DNA of 64,000 bases from Thermodesulfovibrio sp. 3907-1M (GTDB lineage Bacteria; Nitrospirota; Thermodesulfovibrionia; Thermodesulfovibrionales; Thermodesulfovibrionaceae): contig NZ_CP144373.1 of NCBI RefSeq assembly GCF_040450955.1, positions 1-64,000 on the forward strand, in the 5' to 3' direction. Position numbers and translations under genes: made by a program. The notes under the pieces were generated by a model, which was given only the letters and a program-made list of their open reading frames with translations, searched no databases and was not told where the DNA came from. Below, piece after piece: positions 21,240 to 29,873 of the stretch (positions within the stretch are counted from its first letter, which is position 1; the number at the start of each line of letters is the position of its first letter).

Positions 21240-21608
21240 GTGAACACAATTCTTGTTGTTGACGATAATGAAGATTCAAGAGAGCTTGTAAAAAAGATTT
21301 TGAAAAAACAAGGCTTTGAGATAATTGAGGCAGTAGATGGTGAAGATGCTTTAGCCAAGGCTATAGCATACAGACCTGACCTTATACTTATGGACATATC
21401 AATTCCAAAGATAGATGGTTACGAAGTAACAAGAAGGCTAAAATCAAGAATTGATTTTAAAGACACTCCGATAATAGCTTTTACTGCTCATGCAATGAGA
21501 GGCGATCAGGAAAAAGCACTGGAGGCTGGATGTGATGGCTATATTTCAAAACCCATTAATGTGAGAGAGTTTCCAGAGCAAATAAAGATGTACTTGAAGG
21601 GAAAATGA
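21240..21608 (+). CDS. Single-domain response regulator (receiver only), GTG start
   Basis: This is a 122-residue CheY-like receiver. It has the acidic pair DD (8-9), phospho-acceptor D52 in MDISIPKIDG, T/A switch residues in IAFTAHAM and K near ISKPIN. There is no output domain, so it probably relays phosphate or acts by binding a partner. The start is GTG at 21240, with AGGAGG about 6 nt upstream; the ATG one base earlier runs straight into a stop. It lies 2 nt after the hybrid kinase and overlaps the next gene. Confidence 0.92.
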   Translation: MNTILVVDDNEDSRELVKKILKKQGFEIIEAVDGEDALAKAIAYRPDLILMDISIPKIDGYEVTRRLKSRIDFKDTPIIAFTAHAMRGDQEKALEAGCDGYISKPINVREFPEQIKMYLKGK

Positions 21609-22675
21609 ACAACCAGAAGCGAACTATTTTAATTGTTGATGACAATATAGATACAGTGGAACTTTTAAGAAAGAGATTAAGGGCAGAAGGTTACAATACA
21701 GAAGAAGCCTATGATGGTGAAGAAGCTTTAAAAAAGGTATACGAAAGCTCCCCGGATTTAATAGTTCTTGATGTTATGATGCCAAAGATGGATGGATATG
21801 AGGTTTGTGAGAGACTTAAAACTGATGAAAGAACCAGGTTTATTCCAGTGATTATGCTTACAGCGAAAACTGATGTGGAAAGCAAAGTTAAAGGATTTGA
21901 TATTGGTGCAGATGATTATGTTCCTAAACCATTTGATTACAGAGAACTATCAGCAAGAATCCGTTCTTTACTTGCCAGGAAAGAGACTTCTGAAAAAGCT
22001 ATTGAAGAAAAAAGAACAGAAGCAGTAAGAAAACTTATTGACAGTCTTTCTCATGAAATAAGAAATCCTATTGTAAGCATCGCAGGATTTGCCAAAAAAG
22101 TATATGATAGTCTTCCTCCAGGTGATCCAAATAAACCCTATCTGATGACCATACTTCAGGAGTCAGAAAGACTGGAAAGACTTTTAAAAGAAATCCTGAA
22201 TCTTAAGATGATAGCAATTGGCTTTATGGAAAATGTTGATCCAAAAGTTGCCACAGAAGAGGTTTTAGGTGAACTTGGCAGAGAAATAGAAGACAAAGCG
22301 ATTGAAGTGGAAACAGATTTCAGGGATGTATCAAATGTTTATATAGATAAAGAACATTTAAAGATTGTTCTCCGCAATATAATAAAGAATGCTATAGAAG
22401 CAATGGAAAAATCAGAAAAGCGACTATTAAGGATTTCACTTGAACAGGCTGGAAATGAGATATTAATAAAGATTTCTGATACAGGTAAAGGAATCCCTAA
22501 GGAGTTGATCAAGAGGATTTTTGACCCTTTTTTCACATCAAAAATATACGGTCCTGGTCTTGGACTCACAGTGGCTCTTACAATTATTCAGTATTACAGA
22601 GGTTTTATTTCAGTTGAAAGCGAACCAGGTGTAGGCAGCACATTTATAATAAGAATACCTGTTAAAGGGGAGTAA
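21605..22675 (+). CDS. Receiver-histidine kinase fusion
   Basis: This 356-residue soluble protein has an N-terminal receiver (DD 12-13, D56 in LDVMMPKMDG, K108) fused to a histidine kinase. The kinase has H150 in SLSHEIRNP and an ATPase domain with NIIKNAIEAM, DTGKGIP and GPGLGLTVA. It lacks membrane helices, so it must be driven through its receiver, probably by the upstream kinase or the receiver-only protein. It overlaps its neighbour by 4 nt (ATGA). No DNA-binding output is encoded in this operon. A terminator follows. Confidence 0.93.
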   Translation: MNNQKRTILIVDDNIDTVELLRKRLRAEGYNTEEAYDGEEALKKVYESSPDLIVLDVMMPKMDGYEVCERLKTDERTRFIPVIMLTAKTDVESKVKGFDIGADDYVPKPFDYRELSARIRSLLARKETSEKAIEEKRTEAVRKLIDSLSHEIRNPIVSIAGFAKKVYDSLPPGDPNKPYLMTILQESERLERLLKEILNLKMIAIGFMENVDPKVATEEVLGELGREIEDKAIEVETDFRDVSNVYIDKEHLKIVLRNIIKNAIEAMEKSEKRLLRISLEQAGNEILIKISDTGKGIPKELIKRIFDPFFTSKIYGPGLGLTVALTIIQYYRGFISVESEPGVGSTFIIRIPVKGE

Positions 22676-22690
22676 GGTTACTCAAAAAAT

Positions 22691-22730
22691 TTGCAAATTC
22701 TTAAAAAATCAAGAACTTGCAATCTTTTTT
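22691..22730 (+). terminator. Rho-independent terminator of the redox-signalling operon
   Basis: The stem TTGCAAATTCTT (22691-22702) and AAGAACTTGCAA (22711-22722) pairs at 11 of 12 positions around an 8-nt loop. It is followed by TCTTTTTT. It lies 15 nt after the stop of the receiver-kinase, so the operon 18128-22675 ends here. Confidence 0.8.
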
Positions 22731-22832
22731 GATTTGTTCCACAAAAAAATTAAAGAGAGGCTTTTCAATAAAAAATGGATATATTAGGATGATTGAATCT
22801 TTAATCGTCTTTAATTCATAATATTCAATTGT

Positions 22833-24269
22833 ATGAATAATTTAATGAATCTAATCATAGCAAGGCTTGATGGTAAAAAAATAAATTATCTCAGATACAG
22901 ACATTACATTGAAAAACTTGTCAGAGACGGAATCGGTGGCTTTATAGTATTTGGAGGGGAATACGAGGAAATAAAAAATTTTATTGCTTATCTTCAAAGC
23001 ATGGCATCAGAGCCATTAATTATTGCTTCTGATATTGAAAGAGGTGTTGGACAACAACTAAAAGGTGCAACATTGATTCCCTCTCAGATGGGAATTGCGG
23101 CAGGATTTGATCTAAGTAAAGAAAGAACTGAGCTTGGGACATTATATTTAATTGTGATAAAAGAAGCACTATCTGTGGGAATAAATCTTGCACTTGTTCC
23201 TGTGCTTGATGTCAATACAGAGCCTGAAAATCCAATAATTTGCACAAGAGCTTTTTCGGATAATTCTGAAGTTGTTTCAGAATACGGCAGATTTTTTATA
23301 AAATTCTTTGAATCTCACGGATTATTAACATGCGCAAAACATTTCCCCGGTCATGGGGCAACACAAACAGACTCTCATCTCGGTCTGCCACATATTGCAG
23401 ATGACATTGAAACACACATAAAACCCTTCAAAGAAGCAATTAAAGCCCGAGTTTCTTCAATTATGGTTGGCCACATAGTTACTTCTGACATAAAGCCTGC
23501 ATCACTTTCAGAAAAAACAATTAATGAATTGCTTAAGCAGAAACTCGGGTTTAAAGGGACAGTTCTTACAGATGCAATGAATATGAAAGCTTTAATGGAA
23601 TATAAAAATCCTCATGCCCTTGCCCTTTTAGCAGGAGCAGATATAATTCTACATCCTGAAGAACCATATACTGCCATGGAAGAAATAAAAACAGCTTATA
23701 AACAGGGATTGATTACTGACATGAGAATAAAAGAAGCTCAAAGAAGAATTAGTAGATTAAGAAAAAAGATAAAGAGAAAATACCGGATTGTTAACGAAGA
23801 AAACATTTCTTTAATTCACAGGGCATTTAAAAAAACAGTTACTGTTGTAAAAAATGAAATAGATGATTTAAATTCCGGGCAAATCGTTCCTTATCTTGCA
23901 GGAGCTTATAATGAGGAGATTAAAAAGGCATTTCAGAATTATTTTGGTTCTGCGTATGATTTAAAGGATTATAAACCATCAAATGCAATGCCTTTAATTG
24001 CAGCATTCACAAACATCAAAGCAGCAGGAAGTGAATACTTACTAAGTGAAAATCAAAACACAATGATCAGAAAAATTATATCAAATAATAAAGCAATTGT
24101 TGTTTCTTTTGGTAATCCTTATGTTGTAAGACCTTTTAAAAAAGCAAAAGCAATAATCACTGTTTATGACTCCCATGAACTTGCTGTGCTTGCTTTTCTT
24201 GATGCATTAAATGAAGGTTTTAAAATAAGGGGCAAGCTACCTGTAAAGATTGAATGGATTGATGAATAA
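22833..24269 (+). CDS. nagZ: Glycoside hydrolase family 3, NagZ-like beta-N-acetylhexosaminidase
   Basis: This is a 478-residue GH3 protein. The N-terminal barrel carries the NagZ signature AKHFPGHGATQTDSHLGLP (His on the flexible loop) and VLTDAMNMKAL, containing the nucleophile Asp. After about residue 330 a second domain follows, so the protein is longer than the roughly 340-residue gamma-proteobacterial NagZ and closer to the two-domain forms. No clear signal peptide is seen, consistent with cytoplasmic muropeptide recycling. It overlaps the AmpG-like permease by 20 nt, which supports that role. TAATAT 8 nt before the ATG suggests another leaderless start. Confidence 0.85.
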   Translation: MNNLMNLIIARLDGKKINYLRYRHYIEKLVRDGIGGFIVFGGEYEEIKNFIAYLQSMASEPLIIASDIERGVGQQLKGATLIPSQMGIAAGFDLSKERTELGTLYLIVIKEALSVGINLALVPVLDVNTEPENPIICTRAFSDNSEVVSEYGRFFIKFFESHGLLTCAKHFPGHGATQTDSHLGLPHIADDIETHIKPFKEAIKARVSSIMVGHIVTSDIKPASLSEKTINELLKQKLGFKGTVLTDAMNMKALMEYKNPHALALLAGADIILHPEEPYTAMEEIKTAYKQGLITDMRIKEAQRRISRLRKKIKRKYRIVNEENISLIHRAFKKTVTVVKNEIDDLNSGQIVPYLAGAYNEEIKKAFQNYFGSAYDLKDYKPSNAMPLIAAFTNIKAAGSEYLLSENQNTMIRKIISNNKAIVVSFGNPYVVRPFKKAKAIITVYDSHELAVLAFLDALNEGFKIRGKLPVKIEWIDE

Positions 24270-25473
24270 ACGCTCAAAAGATATAGCAGTTGTGACAGCT
24301 CTTGGATTTGCTTCAGGACTTCCCTTCCCTCTCGTAAGTGGAACACTTCAGGCATGGCTTACCACTGAAGGGATTGACATAAAAACAATTGGTATTTTAA
24401 CAGTCCTCACATTTCCTTATAGTTTTAAGTTTCTATGGTCTGCTTTATTTGACAGATTCAGCATTGCAGGACTTGGAAGAAGGCGAGGCTGGATTATTAT
24501 TTGCCAGATATTGATTTTACTTGGGCTATTTTTAATGATAGCATTCACTCCAGAGCATCTTTTAATTTTCAGTGTAGTGGCAGCGACGGTTGCTTTTGTT
24601 TCAGCATCTCAGGACATCTCAATAGATGCTTATAGAACAGAGATTCTCAAACCCAAGGACAGAGGACTCGGCGCATCCTTTGCAGTAACTGCATACAGAA
24701 TTGCATTAATTGTTGGAGGAGGACTCTGCCTTTTAGTTGCAGACCACCTTGGATGGCAGACTGCTCTTACAATAATAAGTTCACTGTTAATTTTTGGAAT
24801 AATTACAACTCTGTGGGCAGATGAACCAGATGATATAAAAAAACCAGCTACCCTGAAAGAGTCATTTATTGAACCTTTCAGGGATTTACTGCAGAGAGAA
24901 AAAAGCTTTATTTTGCTGTTATCCATTGTTCTGTATAAAATTGGTGATGCCTACGCAAGTTCATTAAGCACAGCATTTTTCATAAGAGGAGTAGGATTTT
25001 CTCTCACTGAGGTAGGAACAGTTAATAAAATAGGCGGACTTATTTCAGCAATTGCTGGTTCAATAGTTGGTGGCTTTTTGCTCAGAAAAATAAGTCTTTA
25101 TAACGCTTTGATTTCATTTGGAATACTTCAGGCAGCATCAAATCTCATGTTTATGGTTCTATCAATAGCAGGTAAAAACTTTATCTTATTTTTCTTGACA
25201 GTAATCATTGAAAACTTTACTGGCGGTATGGGAACAACGGCTTTTTTAGCTCTTTTAATGGGATTGTGCAATCGCAGTTTTGCTGCAACACAATATGCTC
25301 TTCTTTCATCACTGGCATCTGTTGGAAGAGTAATCATAAGTCCAACAGCTGGTTTTGTTGTGGACAACATTGGCTGGACAGCTTTTTATTTTTTGACCTT
25401 CCTTGTAGGAATTCCAGGAATCTTATTAATTATCAGTTTAAAGAGCCTGTTCAATAAACTAAATAAAAATTGA
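24250..25473 (+). CDS. ampG: AmpG-like major facilitator permease
   Basis: This is a 407-residue MFS transporter with about twelve hydrophobic segments. It has an AmpG-like N-terminus (GFASGLPFPLVSGTLQAWL) and the loop RRRGWI after segment 2. AmpG imports anhydromuropeptides released from the cell wall into the cytoplasm, where NagZ removes GlcNAc. The 20-nt overlap with the nagZ-like gene means coupled translation and supports a peptidoglycan-recycling pair. The substrate is inferred from family and context. Confidence 0.82.
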   Translation: MNGLMNKRSKDIAVVTALGFASGLPFPLVSGTLQAWLTTEGIDIKTIGILTVLTFPYSFKFLWSALFDRFSIAGLGRRRGWIIICQILILLGLFLMIAFTPEHLLIFSVVAATVAFVSASQDISIDAYRTEILKPKDRGLGASFAVTAYRIALIVGGGLCLLVADHLGWQTALTIISSLLIFGIITTLWADEPDDIKKPATLKESFIEPFRDLLQREKSFILLLSIVLYKIGDAYASSLSTAFFIRGVGFSLTEVGTVNKIGGLISAIAGSIVGGFLLRKISLYNALISFGILQAASNLMFMVLSIAGKNFILFFLTVIIENFTGGMGTTAFLALLMGLCNRSFAATQYALLSSLASVGRVIISPTAGFVVDNIGWTAFYFLTFLVGIPGILLIISLKSLFNKLNKN

Positions 25474-25550
25474 ACTTTAATAAACCTTGAATCCTCCGAA
25501 GGGCAGAAAGCTTTAGCCTAATTCAAAGTTCCATTGGAACGACAAAAAGG

Positions 25551-25610
25551 TGTCATTCCGAGCTTTTTTTCTGTCATTCCGAGCCTGCCAGAGGCAGGCG
25601 AGGAATCTCC
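25551..25610 (+). repeat. Palindromic repeat element with a direct half-repeat
   Basis: TGTCATTCCGAGC occurs at 25551-25563 and again at 25572-25584. The second copy continues into a perfect hairpin, GCCTGCC-AGA-GGCAGGC (25583-25599), then GAGGAATCTC. ATTCC and GGAAT form an outer stem. Elements beginning GTCATTCCGAGC and ending GAGGAATCTC recur in intergenic DNA of many bacteria, from memory. It lies between the ampG-like gene and the nitroreductase; the rest of 25474-25654 shows nothing else coding. Confidence 0.75.
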
Positions 25611-25642
25611 TCTTTAATGCTCCACTTTTTGATGAGCTGTGC

Positions 25643-25648
25643 TATAAT
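25643..25648 (+). promoter_or_regulatory. -10 box of the nitroreductase gene, leaderless geometry
   Basis: TATAAT ends 6 nt before the ATG at 25655 and there is no Shine-Dalgarno. The -35 is unclear. It lies just downstream of the palindromic repeat. Confidence 0.5.
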
Positions 25649-25654
25649 ATTTTT

Positions 25655-26164
25655 ATGAACGACATTTTTGAAATAATAAAATCAAGAAGAAGCATAAGGA
25701 AATACAAAACTGAGGCTCCATCAGAAGAGTTAATTAAAAAATGCATTGAGGCAGCTCTTTATGCTCCCTCTGCAAGAAACTCCCAGCCATGGTATTTTAT
25801 TATTGTTAAGAATAGAGAAACAATTCAAAAACTAAGCAAAGCACAGCCTTTTACAAAATTTCTTGAAGGCGCACCATATGTAATTGTAGCATTGGCTGAT
25901 GAAAAGAAAAGCAACCACTGGCTTGAAGACATGGGATGTGCTATTATGGCTCTTTTACTTGAGGCTCACTGTCTTGGATTGGGTGCCTGCTGGGGTGCTA
26001 TTTACAATCCTGAAAACAGAGAAAGGGAAAACTATGTAAGAGGAATTCTTAATATCCCTGAAAATTTAAGGATAATCTCATGTATCGGGATAGGCTATCC
26101 TGATGAGAATCCCTCACCCAAAAAAGTAAAATCCCTTGATGAAGCCATTATAAAAATTGTCTGA
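25655..26164 (+). CDS. Nitroreductase-family flavoprotein
   Basis: This is a 169-residue member of the nitroreductase superfamily. It has the FMN-binding SRRSIRKY near the N-terminus, PSARNSQPW at about residues 36-44 and a GLGACWGAI segment. The small size fits FMN-dependent NAD(P)H oxidoreductases; the substrate cannot be told. I start it at the ATG at 25655, because in-frame sequence upstream is repeat DNA and TATAAT lies 6 nt before this ATG. The stop overlaps the next, broken gene. Confidence 0.85.
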   Translation: MNDIFEIIKSRRSIRKYKTEAPSEELIKKCIEAALYAPSARNSQPWYFIIVKNRETIQKLSKAQPFTKFLEGAPYVIVALADEKKSNHWLEDMGCAIMALLLEAHCLGLGACWGAIYNPENRERENYVRGILNIPENLRIISCIGIGYPDENPSPKKVKSLDEAIIKIV

Positions 26165-26477
26165 AAAGCTTATTTATACAGCTGGCACAAGCAATCGTTC
26201 AATTAAAGAATTCATTGAGATTCTAAAAACTTACAGAATAAAAACTGTAATTGATGTGCGAAGTTTTCCCATCTCAAAGAAGTTTCCCCATTTCAGTAAA
26301 GATTGTTTAACAGAGGTTTTGAATAACGAAGGATTTGAGTATATTTATCTTGGCAGAGAGCTTGTAAGTTTTCTTATCTCTTCCACAGCCAATAATACCA
26401 TTGCAAAAGGTATTAAAACGAGCCACGCAGTTAATGGGATTGGATGTGTTGAAAATATAATGTTTCCCAGTGGATAA
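26157..26477 (+). pseudogene. Truncated DUF488 protein
   Basis: The first 70 or so codons match the DUF488 N-terminus: YTAGTSNRSIKEFIEIL, TVIDVRSFPISKKFPHFS and YIYLGREL. After about 26362 the frame runs through the antisense of the P-type ATPase gene and stops at 26475-26477 without any DUF488 sequence. The usual family length is 120-190 residues with further conserved motifs, so the 3' half is missing. The start is a TTG overlapping the nitroreductase stop. It was probably part of an operon with the nitroreductase before a rearrangement brought in the ATPase end. Function is unlikely. Confidence 0.75.
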
Positions 26478-28930
26478 TAGACAATAAAAAGCTGCAAAGC
26501 AATCTCAAAGACTATCCCAGCCAGCAAAAACTTGTTTGAAAATATTCCTATGCTCAGGATTGATTCACTGAAAGAGCGTGATGCAAAGCCATTTGCAACC
26601 TGTGCAAGGACTATTCCAGTAAGACATGCAGTTGTTGCCTGCATATAGAGAATGCTTTTTGATGAAAGAGCCTGACCCCACTGCCATCCACCGGAGTGTA
26701 AAACATAAAAGAATCCAAAAAGCCCTGCAGCTGCTTCAATTGGTCCGAGAACTAAAAATACCCGTAAAAGAAGCTTTAAGTTTAAAAGTCTTTCTTTATG
26801 GCTTCTTGGTGGTTTTTTCATTACCTCTGCTGTTGGTTTTTCTGCTCCCAGTGCAAGTGCAGGAAGTATATCTGTTCCAAGGTCAATTGAAAGAATCTGC
26901 ATTACAGTGAGAGGAAGAGGAATCTTAAAGAGAGCATAGGCAATATAAGGAACAAGCTCAGCCACATTTGATGTGAAAAAGTATGATATGAATTTTCTTA
27001 TATTTTCATAGATTGCTCTTCCTTCTTCAATGGTATTTACAATTGTTGCAAAGTTGTCATCAAGAAGTATTATCTCTGCAGATTCTTTTGCAACATCTGT
27101 TCCGCTTCCCATGGCAACTCCTATGTCTGCTTTTTTAAGTGCAGGTGCATCATTCACACCATCTCCTGTAACTGCAACCCTCTCTCCCACTTCCTGAAGA
27201 AGTGTAACAATCCTCAGTTTATCCTTTGGCGTCATTCTTGTAAAAAGCAGCTCTTTTTCTTTAAGCTTTTCCTTAAGCTCTGTATCACTCATCTTATGGA
27301 ACTCTTCTGCTTCGATGACCAGAGGATTTTTAACAAGTCCTATTTCTTTTGATATCGCAACCGCTGTTCTGCTTGCATCTCCTGTAATCAAAATTATTCT
27401 TACTGCAGCTTCATGGCATTTTTTAATTGCATCCTTTACTTCAGGTCTTGGCGGATCTTCAAGTCCTATGAGTCCTGTAAATATCATATCTTTTTCAGGC
27501 TCATCCTGACTGTATGCAAAACAGAGAACCCTTAATCCCTCATCCATCAGTGAATGACTGACAGTGTTTATTTTTTCTTTTATCTCCTCATTCATTTCAA
27601 CTTTTTCTCCATTTATCATTGCATAGTTGCATAAAGGTAAAACAGTCTCTATTGCACCTTTTGTAAGGGAAACTTTAATACCATCTATGATGTTTACAGT
27701 TGTCATTCTTTTTCTCTCAAAATCAAATGGAATTTCTGATACCCTTTCTGCTACAAAATCTCCTGTATTTTCTTTTACATACTTTAGAAGTGCTACCTCT
27801 GTAGGGTCTCCCTTGTATTGATTGTCAACAAACTTTGCATTATTGCATAAGTATGCAATTTTCATGAGCATCTCTAATGCCTGGGAGTCAACTGTCCATA
27901 TTTTTTTAACTTCCATTTTGTTCTGGGTAATTGTTCCAGTTTTATCAGTGCATATAACTGTGATTGAGCCAAGTGCCTCAACTGCAGTGAGAGTTCTTAC
28001 AAGAGCTTTCCTTTTAAGCATTCTCTGACTTCCTATGGCAAGTGAAAGGGTGACTGTTGGGAGCATTCCTTCTGGAACAAGTGCAACAATTACGCCAATT
28101 GCGAAGATGAAGTTTTCCCAGAAGCTTCTTCCAATTGTATGTCCGATAATAAAAAATACAACTCCAATCAGCGTGGCAAAAGCAGCTACAAACTTTGATG
28201 TTCTTGCAATCTCTTTTTGAAGAGGAGTTTCCTGAATCTGAACAGTTTCTGTAAGATGGGCAATTCTTCCAAACTCTGTATTCATTCCTGTTGCGAAAAC
28301 AACTGCTCTGCCATTTCCTGAAACCACAGTTGCGCCAGCAAAGGCAATGTTTTTACTTTCAATCAACTCTTCCTGCAGTGGTTCATGAGTTAGTGTAACA
28401 GGCTGAGATTCACCTGTAAGAGGTGCATTGTTAACTGTAAGAAAGTTTGACTCAATAACCCTTGAGTCTGCTGGAACCTTGTCTCCCTCTGAAAGAATAA
28501 TCAAATCTCCAGGGACAATATCCTTTGCAGCAATCTCCTTCTGAGTTCCATCCCTCACGACTTTTACATAAAAGGGCAGCATGAGTCTCAGCTTTTCAAT
28601 TGCCTTTTCAGCTTTGTATTCCTGTGCAAAGGCAAAAACTGCGTTTATAAAAATAACTCCAATGATTGCAAATCCAAGATGCCTCATTCCTTCACCAGGA
28701 TGAAGGTAGTCAGAAACAAAGGCTAAAACAGCAGCAAGCCATAGAATTATTGCAAGGAAGTGCGTAAACTGACGAAGGAATCTCAAAACAAGAGGAATCT
28801 TTTTGCTCTCTTTAATTTCATTGTAACCGAAATGAATAAGCCTCTGCTTTGCCTCATCTTCCTTAAGCCCTGACTCAGATGTATCAAGCAGTTTAAAGAC
28901 TTCTTCTGTGGTAGCCTCTGTTATTTTCAT
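26345..28930 (-). CDS. P-type cation-transporting ATPase
   Basis: This is an 861-residue P2-type ATPase. An N-terminal cation-ATPase domain (1-70) is followed by the TGES actuator loop at 172-175, PEGM at 286-289 in membrane segment 4, DKTGT with phosphorylated D329, and GDGVNDAP in the hinge. The pattern is that of calcium/sodium-potassium-like pumps rather than heavy-metal pumps, since no CPx motif is present; PEGM replaces the usual PEGL. The exact ion is unknown. Its last residues (LTSSLPR) come from antisense of the truncated DUF488 gene, so the native C-terminus may have been slightly altered. It overlaps the upstream stress protein by 4 nt. Confidence 0.92.
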   Translation of the reverse strand: MKITEATTEEVFKLLDTSESGLKEDEAKQRLIHFGYNEIKESKKIPLVLRFLRQFTHFLAIILWLAAVLAFVSDYLHPGEGMRHLGFAIIGVIFINAVFAFAQEYKAEKAIEKLRLMLPFYVKVVRDGTQKEIAAKDIVPGDLIILSEGDKVPADSRVIESNFLTVNNAPLTGESQPVTLTHEPLQEELIESKNIAFAGATVVSGNGRAVVFATGMNTEFGRIAHLTETVQIQETPLQKEIARTSKFVAAFATLIGVVFFIIGHTIGRSFWENFIFAIGVIVALVPEGMLPTVTLSLAIGSQRMLKRKALVRTLTAVEALGSITVICTDKTGTITQNKMEVKKIWTVDSQALEMLMKIAYLCNNAKFVDNQYKGDPTEVALLKYVKENTGDFVAERVSEIPFDFERKRMTTVNIIDGIKVSLTKGAIETVLPLCNYAMINGEKVEMNEEIKEKINTVSHSLMDEGLRVLCFAYSQDEPEKDMIFTGLIGLEDPPRPEVKDAIKKCHEAAVRIILITGDASRTAVAISKEIGLVKNPLVIEAEEFHKMSDTELKEKLKEKELLFTRMTPKDKLRIVTLLQEVGERVAVTGDGVNDAPALKKADIGVAMGSGTDVAKESAEIILLDDNFATIVNTIEEGRAIYENIRKFISYFFTSNVAELVPYIAYALFKIPLPLTVMQILSIDLGTDILPALALGAEKPTAEVMKKPPRSHKERLLNLKLLLRVFLVLGPIEAAAGLFGFFYVLHSGGWQWGQALSSKSILYMQATTACLTGIVLAQVANGFASRSFSESILSIGIFSNKFLLAGIVFEIALQLFIVYYPLGNIIFSTHPIPLTAWLVLIPFAMVLLAVEEIRKLTSSLPR

Positions 28931-29652
28931 TTTTTATGGTATGGTTTGAAAACAATTAAATTACAAGGTGGGTTTTCAATTAATTTACTTACTGAATCGG
29001 GCTTGAAAATTCCAAGAAATCCTGCTCTTTTTTGCTCAACAACAAGAAGCTCAACTTTTTTTGAAAGAGACTGAAACATCCCAAGTTTATAAGAAAATTT
29101 TGGCAAGACTTTGCTTTCGATCTTTATATCATGCTTTCTTAAAGATGAAAAAATTTTCTCAATATTTTTATCCTTTCCAAAATAAATGATAAAGACCTTT
29201 ACATGAAAAATCTTTGAAATATTCATTATAAAATCTGTTTTCTCTTTTAAATAATCAAGCCTCCCTCTTAGAATGAAGAGAATTCTCTTGGGAGTGATTT
29301 TACCCATGTTTATAATCTTTACAACAGCTACTGAGCATGGAAGTTTTGAGAGTCTTTTAAAATCATCGGAGAGTAAAAAAGCAATGTCAATTTTTTCTTT
29401 TTTTATAATATCTTTCAGTTGCGCAAACCTTTCTCCTTCTTTTATAATGCATTCAGCTTTGAGATTGTTTTTTTCTGCTTCAATGAAAACTCTTTTCAAT
29501 ATAGTCTCAGCTTTTTCAAACTTTGCATCCTTTTTATGAATAAAACATAGATAAAGTGAGGCATTATTTAACTTTGCAAACTTCAAAGCATAACGGGCAG
29601 AAACTGAAGCAGTAATACCTTCATCAATCTCTACAAGAACTTTTTTATACAT
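28927..29652 (-). CDS. UspA-like universal stress protein
   Basis: This is a 241-residue protein. The N-terminal half (KKVLVEIDEGITASVSARYALKFAKL) is a clear Usp fold. The second half (from about residue 118, PKRILFILRG) looks like a divergent second Usp domain. The ATP-binding GxxG-S/T motif is not obvious, so nucleotide binding is doubtful. It is cotranscribed with the P-type ATPase (ATGA overlap), and could modulate it or respond to the same stress; that is inference. TAAAAT lies 5 nt before the ATG with no Shine-Dalgarno. Confidence 0.75.
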   Translation of the reverse strand: MYKKVLVEIDEGITASVSARYALKFAKLNNASLYLCFIHKKDAKFEKAETILKRVFIEAEKNNLKAECIIKEGERFAQLKDIIKKEKIDIAFLLSDDFKRLSKLPCSVAVVKIINMGKITPKRILFILRGRLDYLKEKTDFIMNISKIFHVKVFIIYFGKDKNIEKIFSSLRKHDIKIESKVLPKFSYKLGMFQSLSKKVELLVVEQKRAGFLGIFKPDSVSKLIENPPCNLIVFKPYHKK

Positions 29653-29873
29653 GTTTTATTTTACATGAAATAGAAACAGTGCAACTATCACTTTATTAGA
29701 GCCGACCTGCGGAGTTGCACAGTTTTTATTAGGAATAAAGAGAAATTATCCTGCTGTGTTTTGAAGAGCAAAACTTGAACGAAAAACTCTTTTGATTTAT
29801 GGGTAGAGCAGGATTTACCAAAAGAAATATTGCCACTGTCTTCAATATTTAGATTATCTTATCCATTGTAAGA
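29653..29873. other. Non-coding stretch with two inverted repeats
   Basis: No gene is supported in these 221 bases. Two dyads are present: GTGCAACT (29679-29686)/AGTTGCAC (29713-29720), followed by AGTTTTT; and ATCCTGCT (29748-29755)/AGCAGGAT (29807-29814), enclosing a smaller AAGAG/CTCTT hairpin. It lies upstream of the stress-protein gene and downstream of the GGDEF gene, both on the minus strand. I do not recognise a riboswitch or known RNA. Confidence 0.6.

Noticed and set aside
25550-25654. N-terminal extension of the nitroreductase
   Set aside because: The extension translates repeat DNA and lacks homology; the ATG at 25655 matches the family N-terminus.
29679-29720. Integron attC-like site
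   Set aside because: The arms GTGCAACT/AGTTGCAC lack the conserved core-site sequences, and no integrase is present.
29653-29873. Cyclic di-GMP riboswitch near the GGDEF gene
   Set aside because: I could not find the conserved GEMM stem and tetraloop-receptor sequences on either strand.
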